From Aldehydirespirator sp965116665 (GTDB lineage: Bacteria > Actinomycetota > Acidimicrobiia > Acidimicrobiales > Aldehydirespiratoraceae), in the NCBI GenBank assembly GCA_965116665.1, contig OZ220709.1, forward strand, positions 2,914,001-2,978,000: DNA of 64,000 nt, written 5' to 3'. How positions within the stretch are numbered: position 1 is the stretch's first letter; each line of letters begins with the position of its first letter. Both the position numbers and the translations under genes were made by a program. Below are positions 17,061 to 26,082 of this stretch, piece after piece. The notes under the pieces were generated by a model, which did not search any database, was not told the DNA's origin, and saw only the letters and a list, made by a program, of their open reading frames with translations.

Positions 17061-18356
17061 ATGCCCGCCCCAGCGGACCGACCGGCACCCCTGCGCGTGG
17101 CCCTGCTCTCGTACCGCGGGAAGCGCCATGTGGGCGGCCAGGGCGTCTACGTGAGCCGCCTCTCGACAGCCCTGACCGACCTGGGCCACCACGTCACCGT
17201 GCTCGGCGGGCCCCCGTACCCCGAACTCGATCCGAGGGTCCCGCTCGTGAAACTCGGAGGGCTCGACATCTGGGCTCCACCCCATCCCATGCGCAAGCCC
17301 AGGGCGTGGGAGCTGAAGGACTGGATCGACGTGGCCGAGCACGTGTCCTTCGTGACCGGCAACTTCAGCGAACCGATGGCGTTCAGCCTGCGGGCCTGGC
17401 GGCACCTGCGCCGGCGCCGCAGCGAGTTCGACATAGTCCACGACAACCAGACCCTCGGATGGGGAATCCTGGCCATGCAGCGCCAGGGATGGCCGCTGCT
17501 GGAGACCATCCACCACCCGATCACCGTGGACCGCCGCCTGGAGCTGGCCCACGCCCTCACGCTCAGGGACCAGATCGGCAAGCGCCGCTGGTACGCGTTC
17601 ACGAAGATGCAGACCCAGGTGGCCAAGCGGCTGCCCAGGGTGCTCACCGTGTCGGAGTCGTCCAAGCGGGACATCGTCCAGGACCACGGCGTGCCGCCGG
17701 AGCGGATCCACGTAGTGCCGGTGGGAGTCGATCCCAAGCTGTTCTCGCCCAGGCCCGAGGTCGCCCGGGTACCGGGCCGGCTGATCACCACCGCCAGCGC
17801 CGATGTGACCATGAAGGGGCTGAGCTTCCTGCTGGAGGCGGTGGCCAAGCTGCGCACCGAGCGCCACCTCGAGCTGACCATCATCGGCAGGGCCAAGTCG
17901 GACTCCGCGGCCAGCCGGGCCATCTCGGAACTGGGGCTGGCCGGCGCGGTCACGTTCGTGTCGGGGGTGTCCGACGACCGCATCGTGGAGCTGTACGCCG
18001 AAGCCGAACTGGCCGTGGTGCCCTCGCTGTACGAGGGCTTCTCGCTGCCCGCCATCGAGGCCATGTCGTGCGGCGTGCCGCTGGTGGCCACCACCGGCGG
18101 GGCGCTGCCCGAGGTGGCCGGCACCCACGGCGAGACGTGCTTCCTGACCGAGCCCGGCGACGCCGAGGCGCTGGCCGCGGTGCTGCGGGACGCGCTGGAC
18201 GATCCCGGCGGCCGGGCCCGGGTCGGCGAGGCCGGTCGCCGGCGGGTCATCAACCAATGGTCCTGGCGCCACACCGCGGAGCGGACCGTCGAGCAGTACC
18301 GCGCCGCGCTGGAGGACGCGGCCAAGAGGCCGAACGGGCAGGCGGCAGCCCTCTGA
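17061..18356 (+). CDS. Glycosyltransferase family 4 (GT-B fold)
   Basis: 431-residue glycosyltransferase. The N-terminal Rossmann domain starts RVALLSYRGKRHVGGQGVYV. The C-terminal nucleotide-sugar domain has VPVGVDPKLFSPRPE and the EX7E-type motif YEGFSLPAIEAMSCGVPLV. Predicted to transfer a sugar from a nucleotide donor to a lipid or glycan at the cytoplasmic membrane face. It starts four bases after the Lnt-like stop, and its own stop overlaps the methyltransferase start (TGATG at 18354-18358). The tight packing suggests one envelope-related product made by the four genes. Confidence 0.92.
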   Translation: MPAPADRPAPLRVALLSYRGKRHVGGQGVYVSRLSTALTDLGHHVTVLGGPPYPELDPRVPLVKLGGLDIWAPPHPMRKPRAWELKDWIDVAEHVSFVTGNFSEPMAFSLRAWRHLRRRRSEFDIVHDNQTLGWGILAMQRQGWPLLETIHHPITVDRRLELAHALTLRDQIGKRRWYAFTKMQTQVAKRLPRVLTVSESSKRDIVQDHGVPPERIHVVPVGVDPKLFSPRPEVARVPGRLITTASADVTMKGLSFLLEAVAKLRTERHLELTIIGRAKSDSAASRAISELGLAGAVTFVSGVSDDRIVELYAEAELAVVPSLYEGFSLPAIEAMSCGVPLVATTGGALPEVAGTHGETCFLTEPGDAEALAAVLRDALDDPGGRARVGEAGRRRVINQWSWRHTAERTVEQYRAALEDAAKRPNGQAAAL

Positions 18357-19135
18357 TGCTCACCGTCGACTACGGCCGGCTCGATGTGCGCGCCGGCGAG
18401 CGCGTGCTGGATCTGGGCTGCGGCTTCGGACGCCACTCCTACGAGGCACTCAAGCGGGGGGCGGAGGTCGTCGCCTGCGACCTGGCCCGCCCGGAGGTCG
18501 AGCAGGTCCGGGACCTGGCCCGGCTGCTCGTGGGCTCCGGCGAGGTGGACGAATCGGTGATGGCGGCGCCCGTGCAGGGCAACGCGCTGGGACTGCCCTT
18601 CGACGACGACTCGTTCGACAGGGTGATCGCCTCGGAGGTGCTCGAGCACATCACCGACGACGAGTCGGCCTTCGCCGAGCTGGCCAGGGTCCTGCGCCCG
18701 GGGGGCCGGCTGGCGGTGACCATCCCGTCGTGGCTGGCCGAGACGGTGTGCTGGAAGCTGTCGAGCGAGTACCACGCGCCGGCCGTTCCCGGCGGCCATG
18801 TGCGGATCTACCGGCTGCGCGACGTCAGGCGCCGGCTCTCGGCAGCCGGGCTTCAGCCGGGCCGCTGGCACCGCGCCCACGCCCTCCACAGCCCGTACTG
18901 GTGGCTGCGCTGCGCGGTCGGGCCGAACCGGGAGGTCGACGAGAACCGGCTGGTCGGCGCCTACCACCGGGTGCTCGAATGGGACATCGTGAAGCGACCC
19001 TTCGTCACTGCGGCCGCGGAGCGACTGCTCAACCCGCTGCTGGGCAAGAGCCTTGTCGTGTACGCGGACAAGCCTCACCACGTGTCGGAGCCGGCCGGGG
19101 CGCGCAATCGCGAGGACATGGCCCATGCAGCCTGA
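18356..19135 (+). CDS. Class I SAM-dependent methyltransferase
   Basis: 259-residue methyltransferase starting at ATG 18356, overlapping the glycosyltransferase stop by one base. Motif I is VLDLGCGFGRHSYEAL, the acidic residue ending strand 2 is in VVACDLA, and post-motifs include FDRVIASEVLEHI and ARVLRPGGRLAVTIPSW, all as in small-molecule methyltransferases of the UbiE type. The C-terminal third (YWWLRCAVGP, LEWDIVKRP) is specific to this group and may bind substrate. Probably methylates the product of the neighbouring glycosyltransferase. It overlaps the next gene by 11 bases. Confidence 0.9.
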   Translation: MLTVDYGRLDVRAGERVLDLGCGFGRHSYEALKRGAEVVACDLARPEVEQVRDLARLLVGSGEVDESVMAAPVQGNALGLPFDDDSFDRVIASEVLEHITDDESAFAELARVLRPGGRLAVTIPSWLAETVCWKLSSEYHAPAVPGGHVRIYRLRDVRRRLSAAGLQPGRWHRAHALHSPYWWLRCAVGPNREVDENRLVGAYHRVLEWDIVKRPFVTAAAERLLNPLLGKSLVVYADKPHHVSEPAGARNREDMAHAA

Positions 19136-20276
19136 ACCGCGCCAGCCGCTCGGGGGTCGCTCGACCAACGGGAAGTCGCCCCCAGCCGGCGAACCGGCAC
19201 AGCCCGCGCCGCAGACACCGGAGGTGGCGGGCCTGCTGTCACGAGCCGAGGCCGACCGCACGGCGGACACGATCTCAGCCCTGCAGCTGCCCAGCGGCAT
19301 GATCCCCCGCTTCGCGGGCGGGGTGGCCGATCCTTGGAACCACGTCGAGGCGGCCATGGCCCTGACGGTGACCGGACGCCGGGCGGAGGCCGACGCGGCC
19401 TACGAGTGGCTGGCCCGGATCCAGCGACCCGACGGATCCTGGCACCAGTACTACACCGCCGACGGTGTCGACCAGGACAAGCTCGACGCCAACACGATCG
19501 CCTACGTCGCGGCGGGCGTGTGGCATCACTGGCTGCGCTTCGGCGACGCGAGTTTCCTGGCCGAGATGTGGCCGGTGGTGCAGCGGGCGCTCGACTTCGT
19601 GCTCGCGTTGCAGACCACCAGGGGCGAGATCCTGTGGGCCCGGCACGCTGACGGCACCCCGTGGCCGTTCGCGCTGCTCACCGGGTCCTCGTCAATCAGC
19701 CACAGCCTCCGGTGCGGCCTGGCCGTCGCCCGCCAGGTGGGCGAGGAGCGGCCCAGCTGGGAGCTGGCACTGGCCCGGCTGGTGCACACCATCCGCCACT
19801 TCGGCCACGAGGCGTTCGCCCCCAAGGACCGCTGGGCCATGGACTGGTACTACCCGGTCCTGGCCGGCGTGCTGCAGGGGGCGGAGGCTCGGGCCCGTCT
19901 GGCGTCCCGGCGCAGGACCTTCGTCCATGAGGGCGAGGGCGTGCGCTGCGTCAGCAACCAGGACTGGGTGACGACAGCCGAGACATGCGAGTGCGCCATG
20001 GCCTATCTGGCGGTCGGCGACCGCGACACCGCCCGGTCGCTGTTCGGGTGGGCCCAGCGCCTCCGGGAGTCCGACGGCAGCTATCTCACCGGCCGGGCCT
20101 TCCCGGCCTACGTGAGCTACCCCGACCGGGAGCGCACCACCTACTCGGCGGCCGCGGTGCTGCTCGCCGCCGACGCGCTGGCGGGCGACTACGAGAGCTC
20201 GGGCCTGTTCGTCGACTTGGGCTCGCTGCCCGCTCCGCTCGACCTCGACCCGCTAGAGGAGCCCGCCCGCGACTAG
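19125..20276 (+). CDS. Alpha/alpha-toroid protein (prenyltransferase/squalene-cyclase-like repeats)
   Basis: 383-residue soluble protein. After a Pro-rich N-terminal 45 residues it consists of paired helices with repeated motifs such as AYEWLARIQRPDGSWHQYY and LFGWAQRLRESDGSYLTG, the QxxDGSW-type pattern of terpene cyclase and related toroid folds. Acidic pairs (DKLDANT) and aromatic clusters (AMDWYYPVLAG) could line a cavity. Glucoamylase-like toroids are an alternative. It ends the Lnt-like/glycosyltransferase/methyltransferase run and overlaps the methyltransferase, so it probably acts on the same lipid or glycan. The exact reaction is unknown. Confidence 0.75.
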   Translation: MQPEPRQPLGGRSTNGKSPPAGEPAQPAPQTPEVAGLLSRAEADRTADTISALQLPSGMIPRFAGGVADPWNHVEAAMALTVTGRRAEADAAYEWLARIQRPDGSWHQYYTADGVDQDKLDANTIAYVAAGVWHHWLRFGDASFLAEMWPVVQRALDFVLALQTTRGEILWARHADGTPWPFALLTGSSSISHSLRCGLAVARQVGEERPSWELALARLVHTIRHFGHEAFAPKDRWAMDWYYPVLAGVLQGAEARARLASRRRTFVHEGEGVRCVSNQDWVTTAETCECAMAYLAVGDRDTARSLFGWAQRLRESDGSYLTGRAFPAYVSYPDRERTTYSAAAVLLAADALAGDYESSGLFVDLGSLPAPLDLDPLEEPARD

Positions 20277-20281
20277 CACCG

Positions 20282-20374
20282 ATTCCCGGCGGCGGTACGT
20301 CGGCGATCGAAATGGCAGCAGCACGCGCACACAGCGCGCAAACGCTGCCAATTCCCGGCGGCGGTACGTCGGCG
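20282..20374. repeat. Two 24-bp direct repeats upstream of the aldehyde dehydrogenase
   Basis: Identical 24-base copies beginning ATTCCCGGCGGCGGTACG occur at 20282-20305 and 20351-20374 (69-base period). The second ends 22 bases before ATG 20397, so it would cover the -35 region. A TAGGGT box at 20383-20388 could be the -10. A paired activator or repressor site is a reasonable reading; a small repetitive element is the alternative. Confidence 0.6.
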
Positions 20375-20396
20375 TCGGGGCCTAGGGTCTAGGACA

Positions 20397-21863
20397 ATGT
20401 GGCATGAGAGGCAGCTGCTGATCGACGGCGAGCTGATCGATGCTGCCGGCGGGGCCGTCCTCCCGACGATCAACCCGGCCACCGAGGAGGTGCTGGGCAC
20501 CGCCGCCGACGCCGGTCCCACCGACGCCGCGGCTGCGGTGGCCGCGGCCCGCCGGGCCTTCGACACCACCGAATGGGCCCGCGACCACGCCTTCCGGTCA
20601 CGCTGCCTGCGTCAACTGCACGAGGCGCTCACTTTCCGCATCGAGGAGATGCGGTCCATCACGGTGGCCGAGGCGGGCGCGCCGATCCTGCTCACCCGGG
20701 GCGGTCCGCAACTGGAGGCCCCAGTCGAGATGGTGCGCTGGCACGCCGATCTGCTCGACTCCTACGACTGGACCGAGGACCTGGGCGTGGCCGAGTCGGT
20801 GTATGGCTCGCACCGGCGCTGGACCGAGCGGGAGGCGGCCGGGGTGGTGGCCGCCATCACCCCCTACAACTTCCCCACCCAGATCAACCTGGCCAAGCTG
20901 ACCCCCGCGCTGGCCGCGGGCTGCACGGTGGTGCTCAAGGGGGCGCCCGACACGCCGTGGTCGGCGCTGGCTCTGGGGCGGCTCGTCGCGGAACGCACCG
21001 ACATCCCCGCCGGGGTGGTGAACGTCCTGGCGTCGTCGAGCGCAGCGGTGGGCGAGGCCCTGACCTCCCATCGCGATGTGGACATGGTCAGCTTCACCGG
21101 ATCCACCGCGGTGGGCCGGCGGGTGATGGCCGCGGCGTCGGCCACCGTCAAGCGGGTGTTCCTGGAACTCGGCGGCAAGAGCGCGTACGTCGTTCTGGAC
21201 GATGCCGACGTCGCCACGGTGGGGTTGATGGCCGCAGCCATGGTGTGCACCCACGCCGGCCAGGGCTGCGCCATAACGACCCGCCTAGTGGTGCCGGCCG
21301 CCATGCACGACGACGTGGTGGACGCGGTGGGCGCCACCCTCGACGGCATGCCCTACGGCGACCCGACCGACGAATCGCACCTGATGGGGCCGCTGATCAG
21401 CGAGCGGCAACGAGCCAGGGTCGAGGGCCTGGTGGCTGCCGCCCTCGCCGAGGGCGCGACGGCGGCGCGGGGCGGGCGCCGGCCCGAGCACCTGCCGCGG
21501 GGCTTCTACTACGAGCCCACGGTGCTGGTCGGCGTGGGCGAGGACGACACCATCGCCCAGCAGGAGGTGTTCGGCCCGGTGCTGTCGGTGATCGCCTACG
21601 ACGGCGGAGACGACGAGGCGGTACGCATCGCCAACAACTCCGAGTTCGGCCTGTCGGGGGCGGTGGCCAGCGCCGACGGCGAGCGGGCCCGGGCGGTGGC
21701 CCGGCGCATCCGCACCGGCACCGTCAGCGTCAACGGCGGCGTGTACTACGGCCCCGACGCCCCCTTCGGGGGCTACAAGCAGTCGGGTATCGGCCGGGAG
21801 ATGGGCGTGGCCGGGTTCGAGGAGTTCCTGGAGATCAAGACCCTGGCCGAGCCGGCGTCGTGA
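20397..21863 (+). CDS. Aldehyde dehydrogenase family protein
   Basis: 488-residue NAD(P)-dependent aldehyde dehydrogenase. The cofactor motif FTGSTAVGRRVM, the general base Glu in LELGGKSAYVVLDDAD, the catalytic Cys in HAGQGCAITTRL and the C-terminal EVFGPVLSV and PFGGYKQSGIGREMG are intact. Length is normal. Expected to oxidise an aldehyde to its carboxylate. It is transcribed alone after a 120-base gap with two direct repeats, with a short spacer (7 bases) before the DUF2339 gene, so those two could share a transcript. Confidence 0.93.
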   Translation: MWHERQLLIDGELIDAAGGAVLPTINPATEEVLGTAADAGPTDAAAAVAAARRAFDTTEWARDHAFRSRCLRQLHEALTFRIEEMRSITVAEAGAPILLTRGGPQLEAPVEMVRWHADLLDSYDWTEDLGVAESVYGSHRRWTEREAAGVVAAITPYNFPTQINLAKLTPALAAGCTVVLKGAPDTPWSALALGRLVAERTDIPAGVVNVLASSSAAVGEALTSHRDVDMVSFTGSTAVGRRVMAAASATVKRVFLELGGKSAYVVLDDADVATVGLMAAAMVCTHAGQGCAITTRLVVPAAMHDDVVDAVGATLDGMPYGDPTDESHLMGPLISERQRARVEGLVAAALAEGATAARGGRRPEHLPRGFYYEPTVLVGVGEDDTIAQQEVFGPVLSVIAYDGGDDEAVRIANNSEFGLSGAVASADGERARAVARRIRTGTVSVNGGVYYGPDAPFGGYKQSGIGREMGVAGFEEFLEIKTLAEPAS

Positions 21864-21870
21864 CGCGGGC

Positions 21871-24800
21871 ATGCTGACCGCGCTGCTCGCCGTGATCGGC
21901 GCGGGGCTGGGCGCCGTGGTCGCAGGGCTTCCCGGTCTGGTGTTCGGAGGCGCCTTCGGCCTTCTGGTGGGCCAGCAATTCGATCTCCGCAGGCGGCTGA
22001 AGAAGGTGGAGGAGGCCCAGACCGGGGTAGGCGAGATGCAGGCCTGGGCGGCCGAGATGAAGGAGTGGGCCCAGCAGACCCACGCCTGGCTCACGAGGCT
22101 GGCCCGCTCCACGCCACCAGCCGAGGCTGAGGCGACCGCCACGCAGCCCGCCGAGGCTGAGGCGGCCGAGGCTGAGCCGGCCGGGGCACGGCCGGCCGAG
22201 CCACAGCCGGCGGTCATTCCGCCCGCGGACGGCCGGCCCAGCCTGCCCGCAGAGGCTCGGCCCGCGGTCACTGCGGCGGCTCGGCCCGAGTCGCCTGCGC
22301 CCCCGGACCCGTCGACCCGGGCGCCTCAAGCCCCGGCGCCCGCTGCTGCCGGCCCGCCGACCGACGGTCCCGGTGCGGCGCGGCAGCCGGCCGGCGATCC
22401 GATCTCGTGGCTGGCGAACTGGGTCAAGCAGTGGGTGACCACTGGCAACGCTCCGGTGAAGGTGGGTGTGCTGGTCTCGCTGGTCGGGGTGGGGCTGCTG
22501 CTCAGGGAGGCCCACCGGCGAGGCATCATCGAACTGACCATCGAGGTGCGGCTGGCCGCCGCGGCCGTCTTCGGGCTGGTGCTCCTGGCCGTAGGTTGGC
22601 GCCAGCGCAACCGGCGACGGATCTACGGCGTGAGCCTCCAGGGCGGCGCCATCGCGGTGCTCTACGTCACCGCCTACGCCGCCTTCGCGGTGTACGACGT
22701 CCTGGCGGCGGTGCCCGCCGCCTCGGCCGTGGTGATCATCACCGCCGGCGCGGGAGTGCTCTCAATCGTCCAGGACGCCCGGCCGCTGGCGGTGCTCGGG
22801 ATCATCGGCGGCTTCCTGGCGCCGGTGCTGACGTACTCGCAGCCCGAGGACCATGTCGTCGTGTTCGCCTTCTTCGCTGTGCTGAACGCGGCGATCTTCG
22901 CGGTGGCCTGGTTCAAGACCTGGCCCGAACTCAACCTTCTTGGCTTCGGATTCACGTTCGGCCTCACCGCCTTCTGGCTGTCGAACCGCTACGAGCAGGA
23001 CGAATGGGTCTCCGCGCAGCCGTTCATCGCCCTGTTCGTGCTGATGTACGTGGGGCTGCCGGCCCTGTTCGCCGTGCGCGAGGCTCCCGACCTCAAGGGC
23101 ATGATCAGCGAGTCGCGGCCCTCGGGCATGCCGTTCGTGCGGGGCTCCTGGACCGCGCCCCTGTTGTTCGGCACGCCGTTCATCGGCTTGGGGCTGCAGC
23201 AGCTGGCGATCGGGCACACGGAGTACGGCCTGGCCGTCAGCGCCGCCGCGCTGGCGGCTGTGCAGGGCGGTCTGGCCCTGGTGTCGCGGCGGCTCGGCGC
23301 GGACCGCGGCCAGCTGGTGGAGGCCTACGCCGGGCTCGGCGTGGTGTTCAGCGCTATCGCGGTGCCGCTCGCGCTGGACTCCTATTTCACGACGACGGTG
23401 TGGGCCGCGCAGGGCCTGTTCCTGGTATGGCTGGGCTTGCGGCGCAGCCGGCTGCTCGCGCTGTGCGGGGGTGCCCTGCTCCAGGTGCTGGCCGCCTTGT
23501 CGTTCGCAGTGCATTTGGGGGAGTCGCTGCCCTACCCGGACGGCGCGCCGGCGATCGTGAACGAGCACTTCCTGGGCGCGCTGGTGCTGGCTGTGGCCGG
23601 CCTGGTGTCGGGTTGGCTGCCAAGAGGCCGAGCGGATATGCGAGCAAGGGCGGCCCATACGGGCGAGGCCGTGGCCCGAGCGGCCCGTGAGCGCAGCGAA
23701 CAAGAGCGGGAAACACCCCCTGTCGACGTAGGACACTCACGCCCATCGGCCTGGTCCCTGAGCCGCCGGGCGCATGGCGACGGGGCCGACCACCTCAGGG
23801 CGTGGGTGGCGCTCGGCTGGGGAACCGCCTGGTGGCTCGCGGCCGGCCTGATGGAGATCGTGCAGCAGCTGCCTGCCGGTGGCGAACTGTCGACGTCGCT
23901 GGCATTCATGGTGGGCTCGTTCACCGCCGGGTCGCTGGCGGCTCGCCGGCTGCGCTGGCCCCAACTCGAGGCCTGGGGGCTGCTGGTCCTGCCGACTCTG
24001 GCCTCGATGCTGGTGGTGTCGCTGTTGACCCAGTCCCATCCCCTCGACCGTTGGGGATGGGCCGTCTGGCCTCCAGCGTTGGCGGCCCACTACCTGCTCC
24101 TGCGCAGGCGCGAGGACGCGTTCCGGTCCGTCGCCGCGCTGCTGCACATCGGCGGGTGCTGGATTCTGGCCGTGCTGGTGGCGGTGGAGGTGTCCTGGCA
24201 GGTCGACGGGGTGGCTGGGGGCGTTTGGCCGTTCTTCGCGACAACGGCCTCTGTGATCGTGCTGGCGGGCGCGGCGATGGCCGGGCGCCGCTGGCTGTCG
24301 TGGCCGGTCGCGGCCCACTGGCGGGCTTACCTGCTGGCCTTCGCCGGTCCGCTGCTGATGGTGGCGGCAGTGGTGGTGCTCGGTGCGGCTGTCTCCTACG
24401 AGGCCGACCCGCGGCCGCTGCTCTACCTGCCGGTGCTGAACCCGTTGACTGTGCTCGTCGGAGCTCAACTGGCGGCGCTGCTCGCCTGGAAGAGGCTCGC
24501 CGTGGCGGAGTCCGACCAGCCGTTCCAGAGTCTCGTCGATGCCCGCTGGACGCCGGCGCTGGCCGGGCTGGCGGTGGTCCTGGCGACGACGGAGACGTCC
24601 CGTACCGTGAGCCACTGGCTGGACGTGCCGTGGGATCTCGAGTCGCTGTGGGACTCCACCGAGTTGCAGACGTCGCTGTCGATCCTGTGGGCGGTGATCG
24701 CCCTGTCATCGATGGTGGCCGGGGTGCGCATGGCCCGCCGGTCGGTGTGGGTGGCCGGCGCGTCGTGGATGGCGGTGGTGGTGGCCAAGCTGTTCCTGGT

Positions 24801-25143
24801 CGATCTCAGCAGCCTCACCGCGCTCGGCCGGGTGGTCTCGTTCATCGTGGTGGGGGTGATGCTGCTGATCGTCGGCTACCTCGCGCCGGTGCCTCCGGCC
24901 GCATCCGACGAGACCAGCGACACCGACGAGCCTGCCGGGACTGGCCGAACCGGCGAGAGAGGCGACACCGGCGAGAGAGGCGACCCCGGCGAGGGAGGCG
25001 ACCCCGGCGAGAGAGGCGACACCGGCGAAGGAGGCGACCCCGGCGAGGGAGGCGACACCGGCGAGGCTGCCGGGAATGGCGAAACCGGCGATACTGCCGA
25101 GACTGGCGAACCCGCCGGCACTGGCGGGACCGGCGAGGGATAG
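21871..25143 (+). CDS. Very large DUF2339 multi-spanning membrane protein with collagen-like tail
   Basis: 1090-residue protein. It starts with a membrane anchor (ALLAVIGAGLGAVVAGLPGLVFGG), then a coiled segment (RRRLKKVEEAQ), an Ala/Pro/Glu-rich linker (about 75-175), and some two dozen hydrophobic segments to residue 1005, the architecture of DUF2339 proteins of unknown function. A polar loop (about residues 588-640) contains an in-frame copy of a repeat also present at 45.4 kb. The tail from residue 1028 has 13 Gly-X-Y triplets of GER/GDT/GEG/GDP type. Such tails are unusual for the family and probably a repeat expansion. No function is known. Confidence 0.85.
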   Translation: MLTALLAVIGAGLGAVVAGLPGLVFGGAFGLLVGQQFDLRRRLKKVEEAQTGVGEMQAWAAEMKEWAQQTHAWLTRLARSTPPAEAEATATQPAEAEAAEAEPAGARPAEPQPAVIPPADGRPSLPAEARPAVTAAARPESPAPPDPSTRAPQAPAPAAAGPPTDGPGAARQPAGDPISWLANWVKQWVTTGNAPVKVGVLVSLVGVGLLLREAHRRGIIELTIEVRLAAAAVFGLVLLAVGWRQRNRRRIYGVSLQGGAIAVLYVTAYAAFAVYDVLAAVPAASAVVIITAGAGVLSIVQDARPLAVLGIIGGFLAPVLTYSQPEDHVVVFAFFAVLNAAIFAVAWFKTWPELNLLGFGFTFGLTAFWLSNRYEQDEWVSAQPFIALFVLMYVGLPALFAVREAPDLKGMISESRPSGMPFVRGSWTAPLLFGTPFIGLGLQQLAIGHTEYGLAVSAAALAAVQGGLALVSRRLGADRGQLVEAYAGLGVVFSAIAVPLALDSYFTTTVWAAQGLFLVWLGLRRSRLLALCGGALLQVLAALSFAVHLGESLPYPDGAPAIVNEHFLGALVLAVAGLVSGWLPRGRADMRARAAHTGEAVARAARERSEQERETPPVDVGHSRPSAWSLSRRAHGDGADHLRAWVALGWGTAWWLAAGLMEIVQQLPAGGELSTSLAFMVGSFTAGSLAARRLRWPQLEAWGLLVLPTLASMLVVSLLTQSHPLDRWGWAVWPPALAAHYLLLRRREDAFRSVAALLHIGGCWILAVLVAVEVSWQVDGVAGGVWPFFATTASVIVLAGAAMAGRRWLSWPVAAHWRAYLLAFAGPLLMVAAVVVLGAAVSYEADPRPLLYLPVLNPLTVLVGAQLAALLAWKRLAVAESDQPFQSLVDARWTPALAGLAVVLATTETSRTVSHWLDVPWDLESLWDSTELQTSLSILWAVIALSSMVAGVRMARRSVWVAGASWMAVVVAKLFLVDLSSLTALGRVVSFIVVGVMLLIVGYLAPVPPAASDETSDTDEPAGTGRTGERGDTGERGDPGEGGDPGERGDTGEGGDPGEGGDTGEAAGNGETGDTAETGEPAGTGGTGEG
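23624..23712. repeat. Copy A of a dispersed ~89-bp repeat, in frame inside the DUF2339 gene
   Basis: Matches 45397-45485 over its whole length, with a 57-base core (23656-23712) that differs at only two or three positions. In this gene it encodes a charged segment containing AHTGEAVARAARERSEQERE in a loop between membrane segments. The other copy is between genes. Confidence 0.75.
24952..25068 (+). repeat. 18-bp-period repeats encoding collagen-like Gly-X-Y triplets
   Basis: About six and a half imperfect 18-base units of GGCGAGAGAGGCGACACC type give 13 consecutive Gly-X-Y triplets at the end of the DUF2339 protein. Degenerate further units continue to the stop codon. Copy number is likely to vary between strains. 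Confidence 0.8.
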
Positions 25144-25149
25144 GTGCCG

Positions 25150-25935
25150 ATGACCGAGCGCTTCGCAGGCAGGACGGCCATCGTCACCGGGGCCGCGACA
25201 GGCGGCTTGGGGGCAGCCTACGCCGAGGCGCTGGCCGCCGGTGGAGCCCGCGTGGCGGTGACCGACATTCGCGGGGCGCAGGCCGGCGCCACCGCCGAGC
25301 GCATCGAAGCCGCGGGCGGTGAGGCGCTGGCCATCGAGGTCGACATCACCGATGAGTCCAGCGTCGACGCCATGGTGGCCGCAACCGTCGAGCGGTTCGG
25401 CGGGGTGGACATCCTGGTCAACAACGCGGCGGTGATGTTCCGGTTCCTGGACGAGCCCCGGACCCCGATCTGGGAGGTCCCGGTGGAGGAGTTCGAGCTG
25501 GTTCAGCGGGTGAACGTCACCGGCTCGTGGCTGTGCGCCAAGGCGGTGTTTCCCCACATGGGGGACCGGGGCGGCGGCAAGATCGTCAACATCTCGTCGA
25601 ACATGGCCTTGGGCACCGATCTGGTGTGGCCGGCCCAGATGGCGGCCTACACCACCTCCAAGGCGGGGGTGATCGGCCTTACCCGTGCTCTGGCGGGCGA
25701 GGCCGGGCCTTACGGCGTCACCGTGAACGCGGTGGCGCCGGGGGTGACCAACACCGAGACCGTGGGCGAGCACATCGCCCCCGACCGCATGGAGGCGGTG
25801 GCCCAGAGCCAGGCGCTGCGCCGTCAGGCCTGGCCCGAGGACATCGTGGGCACCGTGCTGTTCCTGTGCTCGTCCGACAGCGACTTCATGACCGGCCAGG
25901 TCCTGTGCGTCGACGGGGGCTTCGTCGCGAACTAG
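25150..25935 (+). CDS. Short-chain dehydrogenase/reductase
   Basis: 261-residue SDR. The cofactor motif reads TGAATGGLGAAYA (a Gly-Gly-Leu-Gly variant of TGxxxGIG), followed by VTDIRG, NNAAVMFRF, a Ser in NISSN and the YTTSKAG catalytic Tyr-Lys pair, then NAVAPGVTNTET and CVDGGF. The Asp after strand 2 (TDIRG) favours NAD(H). ATG 25150 is preferred to GTG 25144. It starts only a few bases after the DUF2339 stop. It is the last metabolic gene before the accessory island. Substrate unknown. Confidence 0.9.
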   Translation: MTERFAGRTAIVTGAATGGLGAAYAEALAAGGARVAVTDIRGAQAGATAERIEAAGGEALAIEVDITDESSVDAMVAATVERFGGVDILVNNAAVMFRFLDEPRTPIWEVPVEEFELVQRVNVTGSWLCAKAVFPHMGDRGGGKIVNISSNMALGTDLVWPAQMAAYTTSKAGVIGLTRALAGEAGPYGVTVNAVAPGVTNTETVGEHIAPDRMEAVAQSQALRRQAWPEDIVGTVLFLCSSDSDFMTGQVLCVDGGFVAN

Positions 25936-26082
25936 CGACCTGACGCGGCTGGTTCAGGCGGCCGGTTCAGGCCCTGCGGAATCTCGGGTTGGTTCTGTGC
26001 CGTCAATCCACACAAATCGCACCAAGAAATCTGACGGTGACACCCGTAAGAAACTCTTGACTCGGACACTAGGCCCTTACGT

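Noticed and set aside
20282..20374. CRISPR-like array
   Set aside because: Only two copies and no cas genes.
25936..26082. Possible attachment site with repeated GGTTCAGGC and CCGTCA/TGACGG arms
   Set aside because: No matching copy at the other island edge and no integrase gene in the window.
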